A DNA stretch of 64,000 nucleotides from Streptosporangium sp. NBC_01495 (GTDB lineage: Bacteria > Actinomycetota > Actinomycetes > Streptosporangiales > Streptosporangiaceae). Location: contig NZ_CP109430.1 of NCBI RefSeq assembly GCF_036250735.1, forward strand, positions 6,138,001 to 6,202,000. The letters run 5' to 3'. Each line of letters starts with the position of its first letter. Positions within the stretch are counted from its first letter, which is position 1. Position numbers and translations under genes: made by a program. Below are positions 36,999-49,384 of this stretch, one piece after another. The notes below the pieces were generated by a model. That model did not search any database. It had not been told where the DNA came from and saw only the letters and a list, made by a program, of their open reading frames with translations.

Positions 36999-37934
36999 TC
37001 AACGCTTCTCACGGAAAATCTCGTCCAGGACGGAGGCAAGACGTTGTGCATCGTGTCGCGGGGAGCCGTCCTCGTCCGCCACGGAGGCGAGGACCAGCCT
37101 CCCGCCGAGATCGGCCGCGGCCTTCTCCAGCTCGTCGCGGTCGTCGATCACCCCGGTGTCGGCGACGACGACGTCGATCTCCAGGGAGGGCGCGTGCTGG
37201 CGCAGCACCTCCAGGTGCTTCTGGGGGGAGAAGCCGTCGGTCTCCCCCGCCTGCGGGGCGAGGTTCAGCGCGACCAGGCGGCGGGCGCGGGTGGCGTGCA
37301 GCGCCTCGGCCAGCTCGGGCACCTTCAGGTGGGGCAGCACGCTGGTGAACCAGGAGCCGGGGCCGAACACCACCCAGTCGGCGTCGAGGACCGCCTGGAC
37401 GGCCTCGGGGCACGCCGGCGGGTCCTCGGGCAGCAGCGAGATGGCCCGGACCCTGCCGGGGGTGAGCGCGCAGGCCACCTGACCGCGTACCGTGCTCACC
37501 TCGCCGTCCAGCTCGACCTCGGCGGCGATGTCGAGCGGCACCGAGGACATCGGCAGCACCCGCCCGTGCGCGCCGAGCAGCCGCCCGAGCCAGTCGAGCC
37601 CGGAGACCGTGTCGCCGAGCCGCTCCCACAGCGCCACGATCAGCAGGTTGCCGATCGCGTGGCCGTGCAGGTCGCCCTCGCTGCGGAAGCGGTGCTGGAC
37701 GACCTCGCTCCAGGTCCGCCCCCACTCGTCGTCACCGCACAGCGCGGCCAGGGCCATCCTCAGGTCTCCGGGGGGAAGCACGCCGAGCTCGCGGCGGAGA
37801 CGGCCGCTCGACCCTCCGTCGTCGGCGACGGTGACCACCGCCGTAAGCCGGGAGGTGACCCTCCGCAACGCCGACAGCGAGGCGTACAGCCCGTGTCCCC
37901 CACCCAGCGCGACGATCTTGAGACCCTCGTTCAC
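36999..37934 (-). CDS. yvcK: Gluconeogenesis/cell-wall factor YvcK (CofD-like)
   Basis: A 311-residue protein of the YvcK/CofD fold. The glycine-rich GGGHGLYASLSALR start and VADDGGSSGRLRRELGVLPPGDLR motif bind UDP-sugars in studied members. YvcK (CuvA in mycobacteria) supports cell-wall synthesis and growth on gluconeogenic carbon. The start is a GTG whose GTGA overlaps the rapZ stop, so the two are translated together; the whiA ATG follows 94 bases later. Confidence 0.93.
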   Translation of the reverse strand: MNEGLKIVALGGGHGLYASLSALRRVTSRLTAVVTVADDGGSSGRLRRELGVLPPGDLRMALAALCGDDEWGRTWSEVVQHRFRSEGDLHGHAIGNLLIVALWERLGDTVSGLDWLGRLLGAHGRVLPMSSVPLDIAAEVELDGEVSTVRGQVACALTPGRVRAISLLPEDPPACPEAVQAVLDADWVVFGPGSWFTSVLPHLKVPELAEALHATRARRLVALNLAPQAGETDGFSPQKHLEVLRQHAPSLEIDVVVADTGVIDDRDELEKAAADLGGRLVLASVADEDGSPRHDAQRLASVLDEIFREKR

Positions 37935-38803
37935 TCCCGGCCCACATCCCGATGGCTCACCTGCACCTCCATGCCACCCCTATCGCGCAGCCGGCCACCG
38001 ATCTGCTCGGCCATGGCGACGCTGCGATGCTTGCCGCCGGTGCAGCCGACGGCGAGCGTGGCGTAGCTCTTGCCTTCGCGGGTGTAGCCGGAGGCGATGA
38101 TGGCGAACACCTCCTCGTAGGCGTCGAGGAGTTCCTTCGCACCCGCTTGGTTGAGAACGTACTCCCGTACGGGAGCGTCCAGTCCGTTCATGGGGCGAAG
38201 CTCGGGGACCCAGTGGGGGTTGGGCAGGAACCGGCAGTCGACGACCAGGTCCGCGTCGACGGGCAGGCCGTACTTGTAGCCGAAGGAGACGACGTTGACC
38301 CGCAGGCCGGGGCGGTCCTCGCCGCCGAAGAAGGCGACGATCTTCCCGCGGAGCTCATGGACGTTGAGGTTGGAGGTGTCGATCACCAGATCGGCGTTGG
38401 CCCTGACCTCGCGCAGGATGCCGCGCTCGCGGGCGATCCCGTCGACCAGGCGGCCGTCGCTCTGCAGCGGGTGCGGGCGGCGGACGTTCTCGAACCTGCG
38501 GACCAGCTCCTCGTCACTGGCCTCCAGGAACACCACGCGCACGGCGACTCCGCGCCCCTCCAGCTCCTCGATCGCGCTGTTGAGGTCGCTGGTGAAGGCC
38601 AGGCTGCGCACGTCGACCACCGCGGCCACCTTGTCGGCGGCCAGCTTGACCCGGCCCGCCTCCTCGGCCATGGCGAACAGCAACCCGGGCGGCAGGTTGT
38701 CGATGACGAACCACCCCAGGTCCTCCAGGGCCTTGGCGGCGGTGCTCCGCCCCGCCCCCGACATTCCGGTGACGAGGACGAACGCGGGCTCTCTTTCGCT
38801 CAT
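37931..38803 (-). CDS. rapZ: RNase adapter RapZ/YvcJ
   Basis: A 290-residue P-loop protein. Walker A is GMSGAGRST (about 13-21), and the C-terminal half has the [20 protein letters not shown] and [11 protein letters not shown] segments that mark the family. In E. coli RapZ directs an RNase to a small RNA that controls glucosamine-6-phosphate synthase; the role in actinomycetes is not established. Its ATG overlaps the uvrC stop by four bases (ATGA), and it overlaps yvcK as well. Confidence 0.93.
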   Translation of the reverse strand: MSEREPAFVLVTGMSGAGRSTAAKALEDLGWFVIDNLPPGLLFAMAEEAGRVKLAADKVAAVVDVRSLAFTSDLNSAIEELEGRGVAVRVVFLEASDEELVRRFENVRRPHPLQSDGRLVDGIARERGILREVRANADLVIDTSNLNVHELRGKIVAFFGGEDRPGLRVNVVSFGYKYGLPVDADLVVDCRFLPNPHWVPELRPMNGLDAPVREYVLNQAGAKELLDAYEEVFAIIASGYTREGKSYATLAVGCTGGKHRSVAMAEQIGGRLRDRGGMEVQVSHRDVGRE

Positions 38804-40755
38804 GGGTTCTGCCCCTTCAAGGCCGACACGATCGTCTCGGCCGTCGAGGGGCCGATCCCGGGAACCTCGCAGATCTGCGCCGCGGTCGCCTCCCGCAGCC
38901 GTTTCACCGATCCGAAATGCTTGATCAACGCCTGCCTGCGGGCCGGGCCGAGACCGGGGACCTCGTCCAGAGCGCTTTCCTTGACGCTCTTCGACCGCTT
39001 GGATCGATGGTAGGTGATGGCGAAGCGGTGGGCCTCGTCACGCACCCGCTGAAGAAGGTAAAGGGCCTCGCTGGAGCGGGCGAGGATCACCGGCAGGTCC
39101 TCGCCGGGCAGCCAGACCTCCTCCAGCCGCTTGGCCAGCCCGCACACCGCCACGTCGTCCACACCGAGCTCGTCGAGCGCCCTGCGGGCCGCTGCGGCCT
39201 GCGCGGGACCGCCGTCGACGACCACCAGGTTGGGCGGGTAGGCGAACTTGCGCGGCCTGCCGGTCTCCGGATCGACGCCCGGCGTCCGCAGCCCTTCCTC
39301 CGCTTCTTCGGGATCGGCCCCGGTGGCCGCGTCGAGCTCCCCGGTGGCGGAGCGCTCCTCCAGGTAGCGCTTGAACCGGCGGGAGATCACCTCGTAAATG
39401 GAGGCGACGTCACCCTCGGTGGAGCGCACGGAGAACCTGCGGTATTCGCTCTTGCGGGCCAGGCCGTCCTCGAACACCACCATGGAGGCCACCACGTCGG
39501 TGCCCTGGATGTGGGAGACGTCGTAGCACTCGATGCGGAGCGGCACCTGGTCGAGGTCGAGGGCGTCGGCGACCTCCTGCAGCGCCCTGCTCCGCGCGGT
39601 CAGGTCGCTGGCCCGCCTCAGCTTGTGCTGCTTCAGGGACTCGACGGCGTTGCGCTCGACGGTCTCCATCAGCGACCTCTTGTCGCCGCGCTGGGGGACC
39701 CTGATCTCCACCCGCGCCCCGCGGTGCTCGCAGAGCAGCTCGGTGACCGCCTCGGCGTCGGGGGGCAGGACGGGCACCAGCACCTCCCTGGGCAGCGCCT
39801 CGGCGGCCGCGTCGCCGTACATCTGCAGGAGGAACTGCTCGACCAGCTCGCCCGGCGTGGCCTCCTCGACCTTGTCGACCACCCAGCCGCGCTGGCCCCT
39901 GATGCGCCCGCTCCGGACGTAGAACACCTGGACTGCGGCCTCCAGCGGATCCTCCGCCAGGGCGACCACGTCGCAGTCGGTGTTGTCGCCGAGGACCACG
40001 GCCTGCTTCTCCATCGCCCGCTGCAACGCCTGGATGTCGTCGCGCAGCCTGGCGGCCCGCTCGTACTCCTGCGCGACGGCGGCCTCGCGCATCTCGCGCT
40101 CCAGCCGCTTGATGAACCGGCCGGTGTTGCCCGCCATGAACTCGCAGAAGTCGTCGGCCAGCTCCCGGTGCTCCTCGGCGGTGACCCGGCCGACGCAGGG
40201 GGCGGAGCACTTGTCGATGTAGCCCAGCAGGCAGGGGCGGCCGATCTGCGCGGCCCGCCTGAACACCCCGCCCGAGCAGCTCCTGATCGGGAAGACCCGC
40301 AATAGCAGGTCGACGGTCTCCCTGATCGCCCAGGCGTGGGAGTAGGGGCCGAAGTAGCGGGTGCCCTTGCGCTTGGCGCCGCGCAGCACCTGGACCCTGG
40401 GGAACTCCTCCCCCATGGTGACCGCGAGGTAGGGGTATGACTTGTCGTCGCGGTATTTGACGTTGAACCGCGGGTCGTACTCCTTGATCCAGGAGTATTC
40501 GAGCTGGAGGGCCTCGACCTCGGTGCCGACGACCGTCCAGTCGACGTCCACGGCGGTCGTGAGCATGGTCTGGGTGCGCGGATGCAGGCCCGCGAAGTCG
40601 GCGAAGTAGGAGTTGAGCCGCTGACGCAGGCTTTTGGCCTTGCCGACATAGATGACCCGGCCGTCGGCGTCCTTGAACCGGTAGACGCCTGGGGACTCGG
40701 GGATGGACCCCGGCTTCGGCCGGAAACTCGCCGGACCACCCACAGATCTCGCCAC
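38800..40755 (-). CDS. uvrC: Excinuclease ABC subunit C
   Basis: A 651-residue nucleotide-excision-repair nuclease. Domains in order: GIY-YIG nuclease ([22 protein letters not shown], about 22-45), a UVR helix pair near residue 210, an RNase H-like C-terminal nuclease ([19 protein letters not shown]) and a helix-hairpin-helix pair at the end. It cuts both sides of the lesion with UvrAB; uvrA lies 4.4 kb downstream in the window. The start is GTG; an in-frame GTG four codons later is possible. The last codons overlap rapZ. Confidence 0.95.
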   Translation of the reverse strand: MARSVGGPASFRPKPGSIPESPGVYRFKDADGRVIYVGKAKSLRQRLNSYFADFAGLHPRTQTMLTTAVDVDWTVVGTEVEALQLEYSWIKEYDPRFNVKYRDDKSYPYLAVTMGEEFPRVQVLRGAKRKGTRYFGPYSHAWAIRETVDLLLRVFPIRSCSGGVFRRAAQIGRPCLLGYIDKCSAPCVGRVTAEEHRELADDFCEFMAGNTGRFIKRLEREMREAAVAQEYERAARLRDDIQALQRAMEKQAVVLGDNTDCDVVALAEDPLEAAVQVFYVRSGRIRGQRGWVVDKVEEATPGELVEQFLLQMYGDAAAEALPREVLVPVLPPDAEAVTELLCEHRGARVEIRVPQRGDKRSLMETVERNAVESLKQHKLRRASDLTARSRALQEVADALDLDQVPLRIECYDVSHIQGTDVVASMVVFEDGLARKSEYRRFSVRSTEGDVASIYEVISRRFKRYLEERSATGELDAATGADPEEAEEGLRTPGVDPETGRPRKFAYPPNLVVVDGGPAQAAAARRALDELGVDDVAVCGLAKRLEEVWLPGEDLPVILARSSEALYLLQRVRDEAHRFAITYHRSKRSKSVKESALDEVPGLGPARRQALIKHFGSVKRLREATAAQICEVPGIGPSTAETIVSALKGQNP

Positions 40756-41109
40756 ACAGAAAGCCTATCGGCCCGGACCGACAGCTTTCCTTACAGATTT
40801 CCGCACGGCACGCGGCCGGGAGACGACGGGGCTCCGCATTTCACGTGGCCGGGCCTCCCCAGCAGCCCGGGACGGAACACGGCGGCCCGGCCTTCCCCCC
40901 GTCCGGGAGCCGGGACCGAGCACGGCGGCCCGGCCTTCACCCGTCCGGAAGCCAGGACCGAGCACAGCGGCCCTGCCCTCCTCACCGGCCCGGGGCCGGG
41001 ACGGCCCCACCCGACGGCCGTGCCGCTCCGCCGGACGGCCCGGCGCCGTACGGCCGTCCCGCGGCCCCCCGCCGGAACGTTCCTCCCGGCGGTGGGCTCG
41101 CGGCCGGGC
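40756..41109. other. Gene-free region upstream of uvrC
   Basis: Between uvrC and the first Rieske gene. Apart from a 42-43-base tandem array (separate entry) it is plain GC-rich sequence. The uvrC promoter must lie here, but I could not pick it out, and no SOS-type box (TCGAAC-N4-GTTCGA) was found. Confidence 0.5.
40861..41010. repeat. 42-43-base tandem repeat array
   Basis: The core GGGACCGAGCACGGCGGCCC recurs at about 40870, 40912 and 40954 (CAC of the core at 40878, 40921 and 40963), giving three full units and a partial fourth. On the minus strand the frame is open and reads a 14-residue repeat around GRAAVLGPG, but no ribosome site or conserved protein supports a gene. Confidence 0.8.
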
Positions 41110-41583
41110 TCAGGCGAGGACGATGGAGTCGCCGTCCACCTTGATCGCCTTCTCCTCCAGCGGCTTGGTGGCCGGGCCGTTCGCCACGGAACCGTCAGTG
41201 ATCTTGAACTTGCTGCCGTGACACGGGCAGTCGATGGTGCCGTCCGCGATCTTGTCGACGTCACACCCCTGGTGGGTGCAGACGGAGCTGAACGCCTTGA
41301 ACTCGCCCGCGGCCGGCTGGACGATCACGATCTTCTCGTCCTTGAAGACCTTGCCGCCCCCCTCGGGGATGTCCGCGGTCTTGGCCAGGGCGTTCGCCCC
41401 GGAGCCGCCCGAATCGGCACCCGCGGTCGTCTCGGCCGCCTCCGGCGCCTGCGAGGCGGCGGTCGAGGACGTGTCCCCGCTGTCCGCCGCCGGCTCTCCG
41501 TAACCCGCACACGCGGTCAGCACCGCGGCCATCCCGGCCCCACCGGCGCTCAATATCACCGTACGACGCGTCGTCTCAGTCAT
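41110..41583 (-). CDS. Rieske [2Fe-2S] lipoprotein
   Basis: A 157-residue exported protein. The N-terminus carries an RR signal start (TRRTVILSAGG) and a lipobox (LTAC, Cys about 25), then a low-complexity Ser/Ala/Thr linker. The Rieske cluster ligands are CTHQGCDV (Cys and His) and CPCHGSKF. It should sit on the outer membrane face as an electron carrier. No bc1 complex or oxygenase genes are nearby. It is similar to the next gene, 230 bases away on the same strand; they are probably a duplication. Physiological partner unknown. Confidence 0.88.
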   Translation of the reverse strand: MTETTRRTVILSAGGAGMAAVLTACAGYGEPAADSGDTSSTAASQAPEAAETTAGADSGGSGANALAKTADIPEGGGKVFKDEKIVIVQPAAGEFKAFSSVCTHQGCDVDKIADGTIDCPCHGSKFKITDGSVANGPATKPLEEKAIKVDGDSIVLA

Positions 41584-41813
41584 GTATATCCTCCAGAATC
41601 ATCATCTTCAGGTACGGCTGGCACCCCGATGACGGTTCAGCATGCCGTACAACACGTCAGGAGACTGTGAAGAATTACGCCCTCGACGCTCTTTCCGGGG
41701 CCATCCGGAGGATCCCCCCGGAAACCCTCGTCGCGGGCTTCGGACCCGGCGAACCGGCCCCGATGAGCCCGGCGAGTCCGTGCCTCCCCGGAGGAGGAGG
41801 GCGGCACGGACCG

Positions 41814-42239
41814 TCAGACCATGATGATCCCGTCGCCCTCGACCTTCAGGGTGTACTGGGCCAGCGGCGCCTCCGCCGGGCCCTTGAGGCACTTTCCCGA
41901 GTCGACGGCGAACTCGCTGCCGTGACAGGGACAGCGGATGACGCCGTCCCCGATCCTGCCGACCGCGCACCCCCGGTGCGGGCAGCTCGCCGTGAACGCC
42001 CGGAACACCCCCGAGGTCGGCTGGGTGATCACGATCTTCCACTTGCCGATCACCTTGCCGCCGCCCACCGGGATGTCGGCGGTCCGCGCGATGACCTTCC
42101 CCTTGATCCCCGGCGGTACGGCGGCCGCGGCGGACTCCCCGCCGCCGCACCCCGTCAGCGCCGCCCCGCACGCCACGGCCCCCGCGGCGGCGATCACCTG
42201 CCTGCGCGCGGGCATGGCAGAGGTCTCCTGCGTGCTCAT
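41814..42239 (-). CDS. Rieske [2Fe-2S] lipoprotein, paralogue
   Basis: A 141-residue relative of the preceding protein. It has a basic Tat-like start (ARRQVIAAAG), a lipobox LTGC near residue 30 and the Rieske ligands CPHRGCAV and CPCHGSEF. The start ATG at 42239 is favoured by AAGGG upstream; a 17-residue longer frame exists. A hairpin with an 8-bp stem lies right at the stop (41777-41784/41803-41810). In both paralogues the linker region differs while the cluster motifs are kept, which suggests both still carry electrons. Confidence 0.85.
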   Translation of the reverse strand: MSTQETSAMPARRQVIAAAGAVACGAALTGCGGGESAAAAVPPGIKGKVIARTADIPVGGGKVIGKWKIVITQPTSGVFRAFTASCPHRGCAVGRIGDGVIRCPCHGSEFAVDSGKCLKGPAEAPLAQYTLKVEGDGIIMV

Positions 42240-42327
42240 CGCGGCCCTTCTCGCAATGTCATCCCCGTCGGAACCGGGCTCCCGCGTCAAGGGTATTGAC
42301 GGGGGAACCCGGTCCGGAATCCGGCCC

Positions 42328-45168
<2,841 letters not shown>

Positions 45169-45436
45169 AGCAGTCCCGACGTCGTTGGTAGAGGGTTGGA
45201 AGCAGTCGCGGGAAGACTAGCGAGGGGGGCCGACAATTTTCCGATCCGGCGTCCGGAGTCGTTCTCCCGCCCCCTCCAGACTACGGACTTCCCTCAGATA
45301 TGGCAGGTGGCCCACGATTTCAACGACGTGAACACCCCCCTTATGCCCCTCACCGCCCGCCGGGCGGAATGATGATGGTGACGAGGGCGGGACGAGTGCC
45401 GCCCCGCCTTCCCGCGACCCCGTCCGAGGAGAACCC

Positions 45437-46078
45437 GTGACGTACACCGGTGATGTGCAGGTCGGCGGCCCCGCCGACCTGCGCGAGCTGCCCGCCCTGA
45501 CGATCGCCAAACTGGCCGTCGGCCCGTTCGACAACAACGCCTACCTGATCCGGTGCACCCGGACCGGTGACGGCGCGCTCATCGACGCCGCCGCCGAGCC
45601 CGACCGGCTGCTGGAGCTCATCGGCGACCAGCCGATCAGCAAGATCGTCACCACCCACCAGCACGGCGACCACTGGCAGGCCCTGGAGGAGGTCGCCAGG
45701 GCGACCGGCGCCTCGGTGATCGCCCACCCGCTCGACGCGGGGGCGCTGCCAGTGCCGGTGGACCTGGAGGTGGAGGACGGCGACGGGATCACCGTCGGCG
45801 TGATCAGCCTGGAGGTGATCCACCTGCGCGGGCACACCCCCGGCTCGATCGCCCTGCACCACCCGGGCCACCTGTTCACCGGCGACTCGCTCTTCCCCGG
45901 CGGCGTCGGCAACACCAACAAGGATCCCGAACGGTTCGCCCAGCTCTTCACCGACGTGTCGGAACGGATCTTCGACCGGCTGCCGGACGACACCTGGGTC
46001 TATCCGGGCCACGGCAAGGACACCACGCTCGGCGCCGAGCGCCCCTCGCTGCCCGAGTGGCGCGAGCGCGGCTGGTGA
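45437..46078 (+). CDS. Metallo-beta-lactamase-fold hydrolase
   Basis: A 213-residue glyoxalase II-like hydrolase. The metal motif is complete: THQHGDHW (HxHxDH), then RGHTPGSI with the third histidine, GDSLF with the bridging aspartate and YPGHG at the end. It probably cleaves a thioester or similar, but the substrate is unknown. The gene sits between uvrA and psd, as in other actinomycetes. The start is GTG. Confidence 0.88.
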   Translation: MTYTGDVQVGGPADLRELPALTIAKLAVGPFDNNAYLIRCTRTGDGALIDAAAEPDRLLELIGDQPISKIVTTHQHGDHWQALEEVARATGASVIAHPLDAGALPVPVDLEVEDGDGITVGVISLEVIHLRGHTPGSIALHHPGHLFTGDSLFPGGVGNTNKDPERFAQLFTDVSERIFDRLPDDTWVYPGHGKDTTLGAERPSLPEWRERGW

Positions 46079-46157
46079 CGGGCCGGTGACACCCCGTCGG
46101 GCGGCGGCGGGCGGCCGGGTGGCCGGCCCCCGCACCGCGTGCCACGCCCCTCCCCCG

Positions 46158-46340
46158 GTACCGCCGGACGCGGGCGTGACGGGCGGCCGGGCAACCGTTT
46201 CCCCGATGTCACCGGGCAGGGCAGGCGGCCGAGCAACCGTTTCCCCGATACCACCGGACGCGGGCGCGGCAGGCGGCCGGGCGACCGTTTCCGCGGTACC
46301 GCCGGACGCGGGCGCGACCGGCCCCGCGCCGCCCGAACGC
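46158..46340. repeat. 42-48-base tandem repeat array
   Basis: The unit GGCGGCCGGGCAACCGTTTCC starts at 46182, 46224 and 46272, with a partial unit before 46182, and each ends in CACCGGACGCGGGCG or CACCGGGCAGGGCA. The array fills most of the 295-base gap between the MBL gene and the hypothetical gene. Part of the unit (ACCGTTTCCCCG) resembles DNA inside the gene at 60093-60491. Confidence 0.8.
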
Positions 46341-46373
46341 GGCCGGTAGCCGTTCGCGGCCGGAAAGCGGGCG

Positions 46374-46643
46374 TCAGCCGCCGAAGACCCGGAGGATCCG
46401 ATCCGCGGCCTTGGACGGATCCTCCACCCGCTCGACCAGATCGCCCCAGGACCAGCGGTAGAACCAGCCCTCGGCCAGCGGGACGCAGTCGAGGGTCTCG
46501 CTGAACATCGCCGCCTCCGGATCGGTGACCCGCAGCGACGGCGGGTTCCGCCTGAGCGTCACGCACATGCCTCTCAGCTCCAGCTCGCGGGCGAGCATGC
46601 CGAGGAAGTAGGTGCGCGTGTGCTCATGCGGCTCGGGTGCCAT
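46374..46643 (-). CDS. Hypothetical protein
   Basis: An 89-residue soluble protein with no recognised motif. The pattern LNPPSLRVTDPEAAMFSETLDC and GWFYRWSWGD resembles small actinomycete proteins often found near XRE/HATPase regulators; this is only a resemblance. The ATG at 46643 starts the part that looks conserved, but it lacks a ribosome site; a GTG at 46742 or ATG at 46718 would give longer forms. It lies 148 bases from pssA on the same strand. Confidence 0.5.
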   Translation of the reverse strand: MAPEPHEHTRTYFLGMLARELELRGMCVTLRRNPPSLRVTDPEAAMFSETLDCVPLAEGWFYRWSWGDLVERVEDPSKAADRILRVFGG

Positions 46644-46790
46644 GAGGCAATTGAACGCAGCCGCGCCGGACAGGGGAAGCGGATCGGGGCATTCCGGGGC
46701 AAGAACGGATCTCGGCATGGCATATCCGCGACCGTCCGCCACCCTCGCCCCATCGGGAAACCGGCGAGGGCTCGCTCCGGGCGGTCGGCC

Positions 46791-47597
46791 TCAGCCGACC
46801 CCGGCGGACGCCCTGCGCTGCTCCTTGCGCTTCTCCCGCTTGAACATCAGGACCCGCAGCGGGATGGCCGCCACGATCGTCATCTGCATGACCGCCCCGA
46901 CCTTGATCAGCGTGTCGCCACCGGCCAGACCCGCGACCCAGATGGTCAGGCAGGCAACATTGATCATCATCCAGGCGAGCACGGCGGCGGCCAGGTTGCC
47001 CTTGGGCTTGGGGTACTCGATCCGGCTCACCATCAGGTATGCCACCCCGAAGACGGGCAGGATCGTCCAGATCGACGGGGGGAACAGCAGCACGACCGAG
47101 ACCACGGTCATCGCGCCCATCGGGATGGGCAGCCCCATGAAGTCGCCGCTCTTGGTCTTCACGCAGGCGAAGCGCGCGAGCCGGACGACCCCGGCCAGCA
47201 GCACCGACGACGCCGCGGCCATCACCAGCAGAAAAGGGATCTGCTGATTGAACCCCGCCCAGATGACCACCATGAAGGCGGGTGCGAAGCCGAAGCTGAT
47301 CACGTCGGCGAGGTTGTCCAGCTCGGCGCCCATGGCCGAGGCGCGGAACTTCCTGGCCACCAGGCCGTCGAACAGGTCGCAGGTGGCACCGATCAGCAGG
47401 AGCACCACGGCGGTGCCGAAGAACCGAGGGTCGGCCGCGAAGGGTTTGTCCTGCTGCAGCGCGCTGATGGCCGACCAGGCGAGCACGCAGACCGCGAGAA
47501 AGCCGCAGAGGGCGTTGCCGAGGGAGAGGGAGTCCGCGGCCGACAGGCGGAACGCCTTGCCCACGGGTCCTTGTGGCTCGTCGTCCGTCTCGTCCAT
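46791..47597 (-). CDS. pssA: CDP-diacylglycerol-serine O-phosphatidyltransferase
   Basis: A 268-residue membrane enzyme that makes phosphatidylserine. The CDP-alcohol transferase signature D-x2-DG-x2-AR-x8-G-x3-D-x3-D is seen as CDLFDGLVARKFRASAMG and the following AELDNLAD. About seven membrane helices are predicted. The ATG at 47597 gives a family-like length; a TTG at 47624 with GGGGTGA upstream would overlap psd by 14 bases and add nine residues. With psd it makes phosphatidylethanolamine. Confidence 0.93.
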   Translation of the reverse strand: MDETDDEPQGPVGKAFRLSAADSLSLGNALCGFLAVCVLAWSAISALQQDKPFAADPRFFGTAVVLLLIGATCDLFDGLVARKFRASAMGAELDNLADVISFGFAPAFMVVIWAGFNQQIPFLLVMAAASSVLLAGVVRLARFACVKTKSGDFMGLPIPMGAMTVVSVVLLFPPSIWTILPVFGVAYLMVSRIEYPKPKGNLAAAVLAWMMINVACLTIWVAGLAGGDTLIKVGAVMQMTIVAAIPLRVLMFKREKRKEQRRASAGVG

Positions 47598-47610
47598 CGG
47601 CCAGCTCGCG

Positions 47611-48258
47611 TCAGCCGTGGTCAAGACTCGTCACCCCCGCGACCGTCTTCTGGCCCACGGAGACGGCCGGGGCGATTCCCTCGGGGAGGTAGAGGTCGAC
47701 CCGCGAGCCGAGCCGGATCAGGCCGATCCGCTCCGCCTTGGCCACCTTCGCCCCCTCGGCCACGTAGGGCACGATGCGGCGCGCGACCGCGCCGGCGATC
47801 TGGACCATCTCGATGTCACCGAGAGCGGTGTCCAGGTGCCAGACGACCCGCTCGTTGGTGTCGCTGTCCTTGTTGAACGCGGGCAGGTACCCGCCGGACA
47901 CGTGCTCCATCGAGGTGACCGTGCCGGCCAGCGGCGCCCGGTTGACGTGCACGTCGAGCGGACTCATGAAGATCGCGACCCGGGTGCGGCCGTCCGGCCA
48001 CGGGTCGATGCTCTGCACCACGCCGTCCGCGGGCGACAGGATCCGCCCGGTGCCCGGAGTGCGATCTGGATCGCGGAAGAACCAGAGCATCCCACCGGTG
48101 AGCGCGGTCAGCGGGACCGCCGCCAGCGCCCAGCGCCGGTCACGGCGGCTGAGCAGGGAGGTCACGGCGGCGGCGGCCACGGTCGGGAGCAACCACGGGG
48201 AGACGCCACGTGCCAGGCCCAGCGGACCTGGCATGCGGCTTGCTGAATCGTGGGACAC
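47611..48258 (-). CDS. psd: Phosphatidylserine decarboxylase proenzyme
   Basis: A 215-residue membrane-linked decarboxylase that turns phosphatidylserine into phosphatidylethanolamine. It is the short archaetidylserine-type form, with an N-terminal membrane segment pair (about 22-62), the FMSPLDVHVNR motif with the catalytic histidine, and the self-cleavage site RLGSRVD, where Gly-Ser is cut to make a pyruvoyl group. Start is GTG. It is directly upstream of pssA in the same direction. Confidence 0.94.
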   Translation of the reverse strand: MSHDSASRMPGPLGLARGVSPWLLPTVAAAAVTSLLSRRDRRWALAAVPLTALTGGMLWFFRDPDRTPGTGRILSPADGVVQSIDPWPDGRTRVAIFMSPLDVHVNRAPLAGTVTSMEHVSGGYLPAFNKDSDTNERVVWHLDTALGDIEMVQIAGAVARRIVPYVAEGAKVAKAERIGLIRLGSRVDLYLPEGIAPAVSVGQKTVAGVTSLDHG

Positions 48259-48385
48259 AGGGAACCTTTGTGATGTCTTGCGGCATTAGACCGGTATGTC
48301 TACCCGCTCTGGGGCAGGATGTTACCCATCTCTTAGCCCTTATAAGGCGCAATGAGACAAGCAAAGCGCCTCACACGCCGATTCG

Positions 48386-49375
48386 CTAGCCCTGCTCGAC
48401 ACTCGCCGGGGTGGTGTTTTCCTTGCCCGCGCGGATGTCACGCCGGGCCTTCGCAAGGCTGATCACGGTGGTGACGATCATCGTGACGACGATGACCGAC
48501 AGGGACAGCCAGATCGGCACCTCGGGGGCCCAGGAGACACCGCTGGAGTGCAGCGCCTCAAGGATCAGCTTAACCCCGATGAAACCAAGGATGAACGCAA
48601 GACCGTAGCTGAGGTAGACCAGTCGCTGGAGCAGGCCACCCAGCAGGAAGTAAAGCTGGCGCAGGCCCATGAGGGCGAACGCGTTCGCGGTGAAGACGAT
48701 GAAGGCGTCGGTGGTCAGGCCGAAGATCGCCGGGATCGAGTCGAGCGCGAACAGCAGGTCGGTGGTGCCGATGGCGATCATGACGATCAGCAGCGGGGTG
48801 ACCATCCGCTTGCCGTTGACCTTTACAATGATCTTGGAGCCCACGTAGTCGTCGGTGTGCGGCAGCACCCGCCGGGCCCACCGCAGGACCGCGTTCTCGT
48901 CGACCGACTCCTCCTGGCCGAACTGGCGGACGAGCTGCACCGCGGTGTAGATCAGGAACAGGCCGAAGACGTAGAACAGCCAGCCGAAGTTGGCCAGGGC
49001 CGCGGCGCCGATCGCGATGAAGATGCCGCGCATGACCAGCGCCATCAGGATGCCGATCAGGAGGACCTTGTGCTGGTACATCTTCGGCACCGCGAAGCGG
49101 GTCATGATGATGTAGAAGACGAAGAGGTTGTCGATGCTCAGGCTGTACTCGGTGAGATACCCGGCGAAGAACTGGCCTCCGGGGGTGGGACCGGCGACGA
49201 TCAACAGCATGATGCCGAAGATCACCGCGAGCGTGACGTAGAAGCCGACCCAGAACGCGGCCTGCTTGAAGGAGAACTCTCGGGGTTCGCCTCTATCGAC
49301 GATCCACAGGTCGAAGGCGAGGACGACGAGAAGGCCGCCGATGACGGCGAACCATGCCCACACAGGAACACTCAC
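48386..49375 (-). CDS. TerC-family metal exporter
   Basis: A 329-residue membrane protein of the TerC/Alx family with eight or nine helices. Motif DNLFVFY after the second-third helices and DSIPAIFG in the second half carry the paired acidic residues thought to bind the metal. Several relatives export manganese under a yybP-ykoY riboswitch, and just such an element lies upstream, so a Mn2+ exporter is the best inference; tellurite resistance is an older label. The GTG at 49375 uses GGAGG ten bases upstream, inside a hairpin. The longer frame to 49402 is not used. Confidence 0.88.
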   Translation of the reverse strand: MSVPVWAWFAVIGGLLVVLAFDLWIVDRGEPREFSFKQAAFWVGFYVTLAVIFGIMLLIVAGPTPGGQFFAGYLTEYSLSIDNLFVFYIIMTRFAVPKMYQHKVLLIGILMALVMRGIFIAIGAAALANFGWLFYVFGLFLIYTAVQLVRQFGQEESVDENAVLRWARRVLPHTDDYVGSKIIVKVNGKRMVTPLLIVMIAIGTTDLLFALDSIPAIFGLTTDAFIVFTANAFALMGLRQLYFLLGGLLQRLVYLSYGLAFILGFIGVKLILEALHSSGVSWAPEVPIWLSLSVIVVTMIVTTVISLAKARRDIRAGKENTTPASVEQG

Positions 49376-49384
49376 GTTTGATAA

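Noticed and set aside
46074-46373. Open frames through the 46.2 kb repeat as repetitive proteins
   Set aside because: Frames are open on both strands because of the GC-rich repeat; there is no ribosome site or homologous start.
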